Of a stretch of DNA of 64,000 nucleotides, positions 31,464 through 39,922 are shown piece by piece (the first letter of the stretch is position 1; each line of letters starts with the position of its first letter). The notes beneath the pieces are model-generated. The model was given only the letters and a program-made list of their open reading frames with translations, did not search any database and was not told where the DNA came from. The translations under genes were made by a program, and so were the position numbers. The stretch comes from Ochrovirga pacifica. GTDB taxonomy: Bacteria > Bacteroidota > Bacteroidia > Flavobacteriales > Flavobacteriaceae. The stretch is from positions 33,135-97,134 of the forward strand of contig NZ_AFPK01000071.1 in assembly GCF_000220525.1 (NCBI RefSeq), written 5' to 3'.

Positions 31464-32588
31464 ATGTCTGGCATTTACATTCATATTCCTTTTTGTAAAA
31501 AAGCATGTCATTATTGCGATTTTCATTTTTCTACATCTTTAAAGCACAAACAGGCTTTTTTAGCGGCTTTGAAAAAAGAAATGATATTAAGAGCTGATGA
31601 GTTTACATCAGAAACTGTAAAAACCATTTACTTTGGTGGTGGAACGCCTAGTATGTTAGAGGTTGATGAAATAGAAAGTCTACTAAAAACATTAGCACAA
31701 AATTATAAGATAATAGCATCACCAGAAATTACTCTAGAAGCCAACCCTGATGATTTGTCGGATGAAAAGCTGAAAGCCTTATCGCAAACTAAAATTAACC
31801 GATTGAGTATAGGTGTGCAGTCTTTTGGCGATAAAGAGTTACAAATGATGAATCGTGCACATACAGCACAAGAGGTTAGACAATCGTTACAAACAGCAAC
31901 TACATTGTTTGATACGATTACTATTGACCTAATGTATGGTATACCTAGGTTGAGTTTAAAGGAATGGGAAAACAACATACAACAAGCTTTGGATTTTGGC
32001 ATCACCCACATCTCGTCCTATGCACTTACCGTAGAAGAGGGCACTGCTTTGCATCATTTTATCCAACAAAAAAAGTATCCTGCATTGGATGAAAATTTAG
32101 CAGCTAAACATTTTGACTTACTGGTGAAAAAACTTACACAAGCAGGTTTTGATCACTATGAAATATCCAACTTTGGAAAGCCAAATTGCTACTCCAAACA
32201 CAACACCTCGTATTGGTTGGGTATCTCTTACTTAGGTTTTGGTCCCTCTGCTCATTCTTATCACAATCATATTCGAAGCTGGAATGTTGCAAATAACTCA
32301 AAATATATCAAATCATTGGTAGATGAGGTACTGCCTTCAGAAAAAGAAATACTTACACCAAAAGACCGCTATAATGAATTGTTGATGACTGGACTGCGCA
32401 CCACTTGGGGAGTCTCTTTACAAAAAATAGCTATGGATTTTGGAACCGATAGGCTTTTGAAACTAAAAAAAGCAGTTGAACCTTATACGCAGCATGGCAC
32501 TTTAATAATTGAAAAAAATCATTTAAAAACAACAAAAAAAGGAAAATTTTTAGCCGATGGAATTGCTAGCAATTTATTTTGGGTTTGA
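31464..32588 (+). CDS. hemW: HemW, radical SAM haem chaperone
   Basis: A 374-residue radical SAM protein. IHIPFCKKACHYCDF carries the cluster motif C-x3-C-x2-C (Cys11, Cys15, Cys18). The tail motif KHNTSYW is HemW-type. HemW is commonly mis-annotated as oxygen-independent coproporphyrinogen III oxidase (HemN); HemN carries a further Cys in its C-x3-C-x2-C-x-C motif, which is Phe here, so haem chaperone is the better call. Followed by a strong terminator. Confidence 0.5.
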   Translation: MSGIYIHIPFCKKACHYCDFHFSTSLKHKQAFLAALKKEMILRADEFTSETVKTIYFGGGTPSMLEVDEIESLLKTLAQNYKIIASPEITLEANPDDLSDEKLKALSQTKINRLSIGVQSFGDKELQMMNRAHTAQEVRQSLQTATTLFDTITIDLMYGIPRLSLKEWENNIQQALDFGITHISSYALTVEEGTALHHFIQQKKYPALDENLAAKHFDLLVKKLTQAGFDHYEISNFGKPNCYSKHNTSYWLGISYLGFGPSAHSYHNHIRSWNVANNSKYIKSLVDEVLPSEKEILTPKDRYNELLMTGLRTTWGVSLQKIAMDFGTDRLLKLKKAVEPYTQHGTLIIEKNHLKTTKKGKFLADGIASNLFWV

Positions 32589-32606
32589 TAGAGTTTGCAT
32601 AACCCA

Positions 32607-32636
32607 AAAAAGGTTGTCAACTATGACAACCTTTTT
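32607..32636 (+). terminator. Terminator after hemW
   Basis: Thirteen-base arms AAAAAGGTTGTCA and TGACAACCTTTTT around ACTA. The symmetric A and T flanks make it usable by the convergent gene too. Confidence 0.5.
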
Positions 32637-32657
32637 GTAGACTTTGTAAGAAACTAG

Positions 32658-33377
32658 TTATTTTATCAATACTTTTCTAATTTCAGATTTGTCACCGTCT
32701 ACTACGTGTACCATATAGATTCCTGAAGCTAAATTACCGTTTTTAGACTCTTTACCAACTACGTTATAAATTGATTTAATTTTACCTTTGTTAGTAGCAA
32801 TAAAAGCTCCTTTTACAGATACCGCCAATCCATCAATTTTACCATTTGTAAATGATAAAGAATTTCCTAAATCAAATACAGAAAAATCATCCCAATAGGT
32901 TATGGCATTTTTATAGGTTCTTACCTCAAAATAAAAATTATCTGCTTCAGCAGGAGCTTGCAAAGTAACCTCATAGTATTGCCAGCTGCTAGTATTATTT
33001 GTAAAATATTTATTTTCAGGCCCTCTTAATTCATCAGCATTTGCATCCAATGTTGCAGCACCATTTTTCCAATAACTCCAAATTCTTGAATCGGTTTCAT
33101 CACCAACTTGTGCTGTTTTGTACCATAAAGAAATTCTGTAATAATTTCCTCCGATAATCGATACTGTTTGACCTAAATCTTTTGTACCCCCTGTATGTTT
33201 AACTGAGAAAGAACCACCATGCTTTTCTGTAGATTCTTGTTCTACATTTTCTTTTTTGGTAAATCCAGTTGGTTCCGAAGTAGAATCCCAATTTTCAAAA
33301 CCTCCGTTGACTAGTAATTCTTGTGAAAATACGGCTGCGCTAAATAATAAAGAAGCTAATAAAGTAATTTTTTTCAT
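32658..33377 (-). CDS. T9SS-sorted secreted protein with carbohydrate-binding-like domain
   Basis: A 239-residue protein from ATG 33377 (an 11-codon upstream extension is weak). Signal peptide MKKITLLASLLFSAAVFSQ, then a beta-sandwich resembling CBM4/9-type modules (ELLVNGGFENWDS, KHGGSFSVKHTGG, YYEVTLQAPAEAD, FYFEVRTYKNAITYWDDFSV). The last 60 residues look like the T9SS type A sorting domain (IKSIYNVVGKESKNGNLASG, IYMVHVVDG, IRKVLIK). It would cross the outer membrane through the T9SS machinery, of which SprE/PorW is encoded at 39.9 kb. No catalytic domain is seen. Confidence 0.5.
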   Translation of the reverse strand: MKKITLLASLLFSAAVFSQELLVNGGFENWDSTSEPTGFTKKENVEQESTEKHGGSFSVKHTGGTKDLGQTVSIIGGNYYRISLWYKTAQVGDETDSRIWSYWKNGAATLDANADELRGPENKYFTNNTSSWQYYEVTLQAPAEADNFYFEVRTYKNAITYWDDFSVFDLGNSLSFTNGKIDGLAVSVKGAFIATNKGKIKSIYNVVGKESKNGNLASGIYMVHVVDGDKSEIRKVLIK

Positions 33378-33512
33378 TTTATAAAGTGTTTGTTTTGTTA
33401 ATGAGGACACAAATTAACTCTACATTGTAAAGCTCATATTTCTTTATTATTAATAAAAAATTAGTTCTTTAGTCTTATTTCTAAATAATAGAAATAATTA
33501 TTTAATACAAAA

Positions 33513-33539
33513 AAGCGATTAGAAAAAATCTAATCGCTT
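33513..33539 (-). terminator. Terminator of the atp operon
   Basis: GCGATTAGA and TCTAATCGC around AAAAA, followed on the minus strand by a T run, 43 bases after the atpG stop. Confidence 0.5.
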
Positions 33540-33581
33540 CTGTATGAATAAAAAGGAATTGTTCCTTTCCTAATCTATTGT

Positions 33582-34442
33582 TTAGTCGTTCAACGCTTCT
33601 GCCCCTCCAACAATTTCCAAGATTTCTCCTGTAATGGCAGCCTGACGAGCTTTGTTGTACGTTAATTTTAAACTATCTCTTAACTCTTTAGCGTTGTCTG
33701 TAGCTTTGTGCATAGCTGTCATACGTGCTCCGTGTTCTGCAGCAAAAGAATCACAAATGGCTTTGTATAACTGAGTTTTTAATGACTTTGGCACTAAAGC
33801 TTCAACAATTTCTTCTTTAGATGGTTCAAAGATATAGTCAGAAGTCGCTGTTCCTTCAACCTCAACAGGTGCTATTGGTAAGTATTGTTCTAGCGTTGCA
33901 ATTTGTGTAGCAGCATTTTTAAATACATTGTATACCAGTTCAATTTTATCATACTTTCCAGTGGCAAACAAATCCATCAATTCTTCTGCTATTACAGTAG
34001 TATTGTCAAAAGTTAATTTATCGAAAATAGCAGTATTGTTTGTTATTACATTGTATTTTTTAGATAAAATATCGTTTGCTTTTTTACCAATCGTATATAA
34101 AGAAATCTCTTTTCCTTGGTACTTACTGGCAATTACTTGCTCTGTTTTTTTAATGATTGAAGAGTTAAAACCTCCACACAAACCTCTGTTAGAAGAAACA
34201 ACTACTAACAATACTTTAGAAACTTCTCTCTCCTCTGCATACACACCACCTGCATCGGCATCTAAGGTAGCACTTAAGTTTTGCAACAACTCCGTTAACT
34301 TATTTGCATAGGGACGCATTGCAGTAATTGCATCTTGTGCTTTTTTTAACTTTGCAGCAGATACCATTTTCATGGCACTGGTGATTTTCATCGTAGAACC
34401 AATTGAGGTAATTCTGTTTCTAATTTCTTTTAAGTTTGCCAT
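33582..34442 (-). CDS. atpG: ATP synthase F1 subunit gamma
   Basis: A 286-residue rotor shaft protein. It has the long N- and C-terminal helices that form the coiled coil (ANLKEIRNRITSIGSTMKIT at the start; YNKARQAAITGEILEIVGGA at the end) and the conserved SNRGLCGGFNSS. Last gene of the cluster; separated from atpA by 102 bases that contain two hairpins. Confidence 0.5.
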   Translation of the reverse strand: MANLKEIRNRITSIGSTMKITSAMKMVSAAKLKKAQDAITAMRPYANKLTELLQNLSATLDADAGGVYAEEREVSKVLLVVVSSNRGLCGGFNSSIIKKTEQVIASKYQGKEISLYTIGKKANDILSKKYNVITNNTAIFDKLTFDNTTVIAEELMDLFATGKYDKIELVYNVFKNAATQIATLEQYLPIAPVEVEGTATSDYIFEPSKEEIVEALVPKSLKTQLYKAICDSFAAEHGARMTAMHKATDNAKELRDSLKLTYNKARQAAITGEILEIVGGAEALND

Positions 34443-34468
34443 TCTGTTTTAGTATTTAGTAATTAGTA

Positions 34469-34535
34469 TAGAGTACAAAAACTCTACCTAAAAACATATA
34501 TAAACTAAAGTACTGAATACTATGTACTCAGTACT
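34469..34535 (-). promoter_or_regulatory. Two intercistronic hairpins between atpA and atpG
   Basis: AGTACTGA/TCAGTACT (34509-34516 and 34528-34535, 11-base loop) and TAGAGT/ACTCTA (34469-34474 and 34481-34486). In the transcript they follow atpA. They may limit processing or readthrough to atpG. Confidence 0.5.
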
Positions 34536-34544
34536 TAATACTTT

Positions 34545-36116
34545 TTACTCGTATTTAGATGAAATCTCGGCAGCAGCTGCTTCTAACACATCCAATCCTT
34601 CTAATTTACCAGACTTTAAAACATCTAAAGTATCTCTGTGCTTTGCATTTAAATACTCAATGTAGTCTGCTTCAAATTCTTTTACCTTATTTACAGGAAC
34701 TTTAGACAACAAGTTTTTAGATCCTGCATAGATAATAGCAATCTGATCTTCAACAGTATAAGGATCATTTTGTGCTTGCTTTAATATTTCTACGTTACGT
34801 TGTCCTTTTTCAATTACAGACAAAGTAGCAGCATCTAAATCAGATCCAAACTTAGCAAACGCTTCTAGTTCACGGAACTGAGCTTGATCTAATTTTAACG
34901 TACCAGATACTTTCTTCATAGATTTAATCTGTGCAGAACCTCCTACACGAGATACAGAGATACCTACGTTAATTGCAGGACGAACTCCTGAGTTAAATAA
35001 ATCTCCATCTAAGAAAATCTGTCCATCAGTAATAGAAATTACGTTGGTAGGAATATACGCAGAAACATCTCCTGCTTGAGTTTCGATGATCGGTAAAGCA
35101 GTTAAAGAACCACCTCCTTTGATTTTTCCTACTAAAGAGGCAGGAGCATCGTTCATTTTTGATGCGATAGAATCGTCTCCAATAACTTTTGCAGAACGCT
35201 CTAATAATCTTGAGTGTAAGTAGAAAACGTCTCCAGGATACGCTTCACGTCCTGGTGGTCTTCTTAGTAATAATGAAATTTCACGGTAAGCTACAGCTTG
35301 CTTAGATAAATCATCATAAACAATTAAAGCTGGTCTTCCTGTGTCACGGAAGTACTCACCGATTGCTGCCCCAGCAAAAGGAGCATATACCTGCATTGGT
35401 GCAGGATCAGAAGCGTTAGCAGCTACAACAGTTGTATATGCCAATGCACCTTTTTCTTCTAATAAATTTACAATTCCTGCAACGGTAGAAGCTTTTTGCC
35501 CTACAGCTACATAAATACAGTAAACAGGTTGTCCAGCATCGTAGAACTCTTTTTGATTTAAGATGGTATCTAAAGCTACAGTTGACTTTCCTGTCTGACG
35601 GTCACCAATAATCAACTCACGTTGTCCACGTCCAATTGGAATCATGGCATCTACCGATTTAATTCCTGTTTGTAATGGCTCAGTTACTGGCTCACGGAAA
35701 ATTACTCCAGGAGCTTTACGCTCTAATGGCATTTCGTAAGTCTCACCAGCAATAGGTCCTTTACCATCAATAGGATTTCCTAAAGTATCTACAACACGAC
35801 CTACAATTCCTTCACCTACGTTAATCGAAGCAATTTTTTCAGTTCTCTTTACAGTAGAACCTTCTTTAACTTCAGAAGATGAACCTAGTAATACAACCCC
35901 TACGTTGTCTTCTTCTAAGTTCAATACAATTCCTTGTAATCCTGATTCAAATTCAACTAATTCTCCGTACTGCACATTGGTTAATCCGTAAACACGTGCA
36001 ATACCATCTCCAATTTGTAACACAGTACCAACTTCATTCAAAGAACCTGTTGCTTCAAAATTCGTTAGCTGCTCTTGTAAAATTGCTGATACTTCAGCTG
36101 GTTTTATTGCTGCCAT
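34545..36116 (-). CDS. atpA: ATP synthase F1 subunit alpha
   Basis: A 523-residue non-catalytic nucleotide-binding subunit. The P-loop is GDRQTGKST (residues 171-179), and [20 protein letters not shown] and [20 protein letters not shown] are the alpha/beta signature and the arginine-finger area. It sits in the F1 hexamer; the paired beta subunit gene is absent from this cluster, as is typical for Bacteroidota with separate atpDC. Spacing to atpH is 26 bases. Confidence 0.5.
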   Translation of the reverse strand: MAAIKPAEVSAILQEQLTNFEATGSLNEVGTVLQIGDGIARVYGLTNVQYGELVEFESGLQGIVLNLEEDNVGVVLLGSSSEVKEGSTVKRTEKIASINVGEGIVGRVVDTLGNPIDGKGPIAGETYEMPLERKAPGVIFREPVTEPLQTGIKSVDAMIPIGRGQRELIIGDRQTGKSTVALDTILNQKEFYDAGQPVYCIYVAVGQKASTVAGIVNLLEEKGALAYTTVVAANASDPAPMQVYAPFAGAAIGEYFRDTGRPALIVYDDLSKQAVAYREISLLLRRPPGREAYPGDVFYLHSRLLERSAKVIGDDSIASKMNDAPASLVGKIKGGGSLTALPIIETQAGDVSAYIPTNVISITDGQIFLDGDLFNSGVRPAINVGISVSRVGGSAQIKSMKKVSGTLKLDQAQFRELEAFAKFGSDLDAATLSVIEKGQRNVEILKQAQNDPYTVEDQIAIIYAGSKNLLSKVPVNKVKEFEADYIEYLNAKHRDTLDVLKSGKLEGLDVLEAAAAEISSKYE

Positions 36117-36142
36117 CCTTGTTTGTTGTTTGATGTAATTTT

Positions 36143-36697
36143 TTAAATTTTTGCTTCGTAGTGACTATCGTCAAAACTTTTTTCTAATTCTCTTAGACTT
36201 TTTGCGATACTTGCATCGTACTGCAAGTCTCCTACTCTTAAAATAAATCCTCCTATAATATCAGGGTTTACTTCATTGGTTAACGTTGTTTCGTGTCCTG
36301 TTAGCTCTTTAACTTTTGTTTTTACCTGAGCTTCTAAAGCTTCTGTTAACGGAACTGCTGTGGTTACTTTAGCAATTTCGATAGATTTTAAGTGATCGTA
36401 AATCACTTGATAGTCACTAGCAACAGCTTCTAAAATATCTAATCTTTTGTTTTTTGCTAAAAGTTTTATCAACCCCAAAGAGTAGTTGTTTACTTTTGAT
36501 CCAAAAATAGTTTCTAATGCGGTTGCTTTATCGCTTAGTTTTATAATTGGACTTTTTAACAATACTTTTAAATCTTTACTTTCCTGAATGGTTGCTTCCA
36601 TCAGCTGCATATCTGCATATACGGCTGCATCGCTTCCATCATTTTTAGCAAGATTTAAAATTGCTTTGGCATAGCGTATAGCTGCTCTTGTACTCAT
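36143..36697 (-). CDS. atpH: ATP synthase F1 subunit delta
   Basis: A 184-residue stator subunit (OSCP family). Features are the N-terminal helical domain ([16 protein letters not shown]) and the C-terminal [25 protein letters not shown] that is conserved at the b-subunit contact. It is 6 bases after atpF. Confidence 0.5.
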   Translation of the reverse strand: MSTRAAIRYAKAILNLAKNDGSDAAVYADMQLMEATIQESKDLKVLLKSPIIKLSDKATALETIFGSKVNNYSLGLIKLLAKNKRLDILEAVASDYQVIYDHLKSIEIAKVTTAVPLTEALEAQVKTKVKELTGHETTLTNEVNPDIIGGFILRVGDLQYDASIAKSLRELEKSFDDSHYEAKI

Positions 36698-36703
36698 AGA
36701 CTA

Positions 36704-37204
36704 CTAATTTAAAGTAACTTCTTTTAACGATTTTTCTACCAACTCTAACTGGCTAGCTTCAGATGCCAATTCGCTCTTAATTACTTTTTTAGCAATTTCT
36801 ATAGAAATACCTGCTACCTGAGATTTCAATTCAGCTAAAGCTGCTTGTTTTTCTATCTCAATAGCTTGTTTTGCGTTGGTAATGATGGTATCTGCTTGCT
36901 CGTTAGCTTCTTCTTTAGCGTCTGCAACAATTTTATCTTTCAAAGTACGAGCTTCTTTTAACATAGCATCTCTTTCTATTCTTGCTTCTTTTAAAATTCT
37001 CTCGTTATCTGCATTTAACTGTGCTAATTCTTTCTTAGCATTTTCTGCAGCTTCCAAAGCATTGGTAATTCCTTCTTCTCTTGCGTTTAAAGCTTCTAGA
37101 ATAGGTTTCCACGCAAACTTACGCATTAAAATTATTAAGATAACAAAGATAATAGCTACCCAGAAAAATAGACCGTATGAAAAATCGTGAATTAACTTAT
37201 CCAT
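36704..37204 (-). CDS. atpF: ATP synthase F0 subunit b
   Basis: A 166-residue peripheral stalk protein with one N-terminal membrane helix (FSYGLFFWVAIIFVILIILM) and a long charged coiled coil rich in Ala, Glu and Lys. The coil ends in KSLKEVTLN. Starts 102 bases after atpE, with a strong hairpin in the gap. Confidence 0.5.
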   Translation of the reverse strand: MDKLIHDFSYGLFFWVAIIFVILIILMRKFAWKPILEALNAREEGITNALEAAENAKKELAQLNADNERILKEARIERDAMLKEARTLKDKIVADAKEEANEQADTIITNAKQAIEIEKQAALAELKSQVAGISIEIAKKVIKSELASEASQLELVEKSLKEVTLN

Positions 37205-37258
37205 CTATGTAAAAATTTAATTTAGTTTTTATACTATTTTGTTTAATTTGGTATAGAG

Positions 37259-37287
37259 GCTATCTGTAACCAACCGTTACAGATAGC
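37259..37287 (-). promoter_or_regulatory. Strong hairpin after atpE
   Basis: GCTATCTGTAAC and GTTACAGATAGC, a perfect 12-bp stem with a five-base loop. On the transcript strand no T run follows, so it is not a standard terminator there; on the plus strand a T7 run follows, but no plus-strand gene feeds it. It may stabilise upstream atpE mRNA. Confidence 0.5.
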
Positions 37288-37306
37288 TCTAGTTTTTTTG
37301 TAGTGA

Positions 37307-37501
37307 TTATTTTCCTAAGATCAAAGCACCAAATGCCAAACCTTCTAATAATGCACCAATAATAATCATTGCAGTTTGAATTTTGTTAGCTGCTTCTGGT
37401 TGTCTAGCGATAGCGTCCATTGCTGAACCTCCAATTTTACCTAAACCTAAACCAGCTCCAATTACGATTAAACCTGCTCCTACTAATCCTGGGATTTCCA
37501 T
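37307..37501 (-). CDS. atpE: ATP synthase F0 subunit c
   Basis: A 64-residue hairpin proteolipid. Helix 1 is GAGLIVIGAGLGLGKIGG, the polar loop carries the conserved Arg-Gln-Pro (ARQPEA), and helix 2 has the ion-binding Glu in GALLEGLAFGAL. The residue after Glu is Gly, and the Gln/Ser set of sodium-binding rings is not seen, so a proton ring is likely. Shorter than E. coli subunit c (79). Confidence 0.5.
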   Translation of the reverse strand: MEIPGLVGAGLIVIGAGLGLGKIGGSAMDAIARQPEAANKIQTAMIIIGALLEGLAFGALILGK

Positions 37502-37534
37502 AATGATATAAATATATAATTAAACAAAAAATTC

Positions 37535-38719
37535 TTAATGATGATCGTGCTCTTCAACAGCCATACCAATAAACAACGATGATAACATTGTAAAGATATA
37601 CGCTTGCAAAAATGCTACTAACAACTCAATTACATTGATGAATAAAGTCAATAACAAAGAAACTCCAATACTACCTCCAGTACCTAACAATGCTTTACCT
37701 GTATAAATCAATGCAATTAATCCCATTACTACAGTATGACCTGCTGTAATGTTTGCGAATAAACGAATTAATAATGAGAAAGGTTTTGTAAACATCCCCA
37801 ATACCTCAATCGGTGCTAAAACAATTTTCATAGGCACAGGTACTCCTGGCATCCAAAAAATGTGTTTCCAATAGTCTTTGTTTGCACTAAATTGCACAAT
37901 AAAAAAGGTAAACAAGGCTAAACAAACTGTTACAGCTATGTTTCCTGTTACGTTAATACCTAGTGGAGTTAATCCTAACAAGTTGGTAATCCATATAAAA
38001 AAGAATACAGTTAACAAAAACCCCATAAATTTACGGTATTTCTTTTCTCCTATATTCGGCTTTGCAATTTCATCTCTCACAAAAATAACCAACGGCTCTA
38101 AAACTCTTGCAAACCCTGTTGGAATTGGTCCTTTTTTGTATCCTTTTGCCAAGTTTACAAAAAGTAAAAACAACAAGATAGAAATAAAGATAATAGAGAA
38201 TACATTTTTAGTGATAGACAAGTCCAAAGGTTGCTCGTTTGTTGGGTAATGATTTTCACCGTAGTGAATAGTTCCCTGCGCATCCGTTTTGTAAATTTTT
38301 CCGTGGTACAATTTGTAATGCTGTCCGTCTTTTTCGACCAATTCTTCACCATGGTGAAATTCTGAAGACATAAAAAACTTTATGCCATTATCTACCAAAA
38401 TAACTGGCAAAGGAAAACCGTAATGATGACCTGTTTTTTCATCAGAAAAGAATGTAAAATCATGAGAATCGGCTAAGTGGTGTTGCGTGTAAGCATTAAT
38501 TTCTGCTTGAGTACTGATTCCGTCATGAGCTCCTTCCGAAGTTTCATGATGAGAATTTTCATCATGAGCACCTGAATGGTCTGCTTCTTGATGGTGTTGT
38601 GCTTGTGCATCCGTTGGATGAGCTTCATCGTGATGTTGCTCTACCGTTGCCTGACTCGTAAATGGCATTAAAACTAAGGCTAATGCTACTAAAACTCTAA
38701 GGTTCTTTTTTACTATCAT
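37535..38719 (-). CDS. atpB: ATP synthase F0 subunit a with histidine-rich periplasmic head
   Basis: A 394-residue membrane protein from ATG 38719. Its core has the essential Arg in SLLIRLFANITAGH and the following channel helices, ending MAVEEHDHH. Before the first channel helix are a signal-like hydrophobic segment (VALALVLMPFTSQA) and a periplasmic stretch of about 150 residues, in which 13 histidines fall between residues 29 and 86 (for example EQHHDEAH, QHHQEADH). Bacteroidota subunit a is often longer than in E. coli (271), so length is not odd, but the His/Asp/Glu composition is. A promoter-like box lies 36 bases upstream. Confidence 0.5.
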   Translation of the reverse strand: MIVKKNLRVLVALALVLMPFTSQATVEQHHDEAHPTDAQAQHHQEADHSGAHDENSHHETSEGAHDGISTQAEINAYTQHHLADSHDFTFFSDEKTGHHYGFPLPVILVDNGIKFFMSSEFHHGEELVEKDGQHYKLYHGKIYKTDAQGTIHYGENHYPTNEQPLDLSITKNVFSIIFISILLFLLFVNLAKGYKKGPIPTGFARVLEPLVIFVRDEIAKPNIGEKKYRKFMGFLLTVFFFIWITNLLGLTPLGINVTGNIAVTVCLALFTFFIVQFSANKDYWKHIFWMPGVPVPMKIVLAPIEVLGMFTKPFSLLIRLFANITAGHTVVMGLIALIYTGKALLGTGGSIGVSLLLTLFINVIELLVAFLQAYIFTMLSSLFIGMAVEEHDHH

Positions 38720-38754
38720 TCTATTCTGAATATTGATTGTTTCCAAAATTTGTG

Positions 38755-38762
38755 CAAATGTA
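38755..38762 (-). promoter_or_regulatory. Candidate internal atpB promoter -7 box
   Basis: Minus-strand TACATTTG, fitting TAnnTTTG, 36 bases before the atpB ATG. No good -33 TTTG found at normal spacing, so confidence is moderate. Confidence 0.5.
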
Positions 38763-38821
38763 AACAATAATTTAAAACTACTGGGAGTTTTCAACATTGT
38801 TTTGTTGAAAAAACAAAATCA

Positions 38822-39217
38822 TCATTTTTTTTCTAGTCCTCCCAATACTTCACCTAATTTTAACTCCTTTACCATAAACAACTGTTCTAATACCAAATTG
38901 ATAAAAAAAGGAATAAATATAACGATAGCATCCTGAATAGCAACCCCTTCAGAGCTTGTCTTTGGGCTAAGTACAAAGTACAAAACAATCATTTTAAAAA
39001 AACTTAATCCTAAAAAAACAAAACCTATTTGATTTTTGTTTTGTTTGTAAATCCAAAAGATTAAAACACAAATTAACAAAGAAGCTAAGGCATTAGATAA
39101 ATAAGACAATGGAAGGTTTACAATTGTTTGAGGATGAAATGCAAATTGATGCACTACAAATGCAAAAAGGTTTACCAATACAAATACTGACAAACCTTTT
39201 GTGTGATGTTTTAACAT
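38822..39217 (-). CDS. DUF6168-type membrane protein
   Basis: A 131-residue protein with four hydrophobic helices. It begins MLKHHTKGLSVFVLVNLF and ends with a short charged tail. It follows atpZ by one base and precedes atpB by 102 bases, the place where other bacteria carry an AtpI-like gene. Residue pattern matches the DUF6168 family as I recall it. Its role in the ATP synthase is not shown. Confidence 0.5.
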   Translation of the reverse strand: MLKHHTKGLSVFVLVNLFAFVVHQFAFHPQTIVNLPLSYLSNALASLLICVLIFWIYKQNKNQIGFVFLGLSFFKMIVLYFVLSPKTSSEGVAIQDAIVIFIPFFINLVLEQLFMVKELKLGEVLGGLEKK

Positions 39218-39218
39218 G

Positions 39219-39452
39219 TTAGTCGTTGTTTAATTTATTTAGTTGCCTCATTAAATTAATAATGAACAAAACGAGCGACAAAATTATAAAAAAAAGTGTA
39301 GCCCAAGGCTTTTGAAAATTAAAGGAACGATCTATTTTTTTCCCGATTAAAGAAGAAAAGTAAATGGTTACTCCTAACTGAGCTCCGATTCCCGTAAATT
39401 TAAGAAACGTTTGTAGCTTTTGACTTGTTTGTTTTTTCTGATTCTTTTGCAT
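39219..39452 (-). CDS. atpZ: AtpZ/AtpI family protein
   Basis: A 77-residue two-helix protein. FTGIGAQLGVTIYFSSLIGKK is the family's first helix and conserved tail, PWATLFFIILSLVLFIINLM the second. AtpZ/AtpI act in c-ring assembly or Mg transport in other bacteria. Its ATG lies 53 bases inside the 3' end of the bactofilin gene, in another reading frame, and no later ATG would leave the helices intact. Confidence 0.5.
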   Translation of the reverse strand: MQKNQKKQTSQKLQTFLKFTGIGAQLGVTIYFSSLIGKKIDRSFNFQKPWATLFFIILSLVLFIINLMRQLNKLNND

Positions 39453-39879
39453 CTTTATCAGATGTTGACTTTGGGTTTAGTTCTTTTACAGCACTTAACA
39501 TGCTACAATTTGCATTGATGATGGCACCTGGTTCTACGGTAAAACTTTCGGACAAAACTTCTCCATAAATTTTTGCAGATGGTTTTAAACACAAAGAGTT
39601 TTTCACTTCTAATCTGCCATCAAAAGTACCTTCTATATCAGCATTTACACACTTCATTTCTCCCAACACTTTCCCTTCTGCTCCAATAATTACCTTTCCT
39701 GTAGTTGTTAAATCTCCTTCTACTGTTCCATCAATTCTAAAATCGCCTTGAGAAGAAATACTTCCTTTAAACACCGTTTTCTGAGAAATTCTATTTCTTT
39801 CTATTGTTGAGTTTTCTTGTATCATGGTTCTTGGTACTACAGTTTTGGTTTTATTGTCTTTTTTATCCGAGCTAAACAT
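39400..39879 (-). CDS. Bactofilin (polymer-forming cytoskeletal protein)
   Basis: A 159-residue bactofilin with a disordered N-terminus and a beta-helix core of short repeats (VFKGSISSQGDFRIDGTVEG, LTTTGKVIIGAEG, GTFDGRLEVKNSLCL, SAKIYGEVLSESFTVEPGA). It would form non-nucleotide filaments involved in shape or envelope. The C-terminal tail (about 30 residues, Ser/Lys/Glu-rich) is unstructured. It overlaps atpZ by 53 bases and follows sprE/porW by 43 bases. Confidence 0.5.
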   Translation of the reverse strand: MFSSDKKDNKTKTVVPRTMIQENSTIERNRISQKTVFKGSISSQGDFRIDGTVEGDLTTTGKVIIGAEGKVLGEMKCVNADIEGTFDGRLEVKNSLCLKPSAKIYGEVLSESFTVEPGAIINANCSMLSAVKELNPKSTSDKDAKESEKTNKSKATNVS

Positions 39880-39922
39880 AAGATCAAAATTAATATATGT
39901 TATTGATTTAAAACAAAAATAA

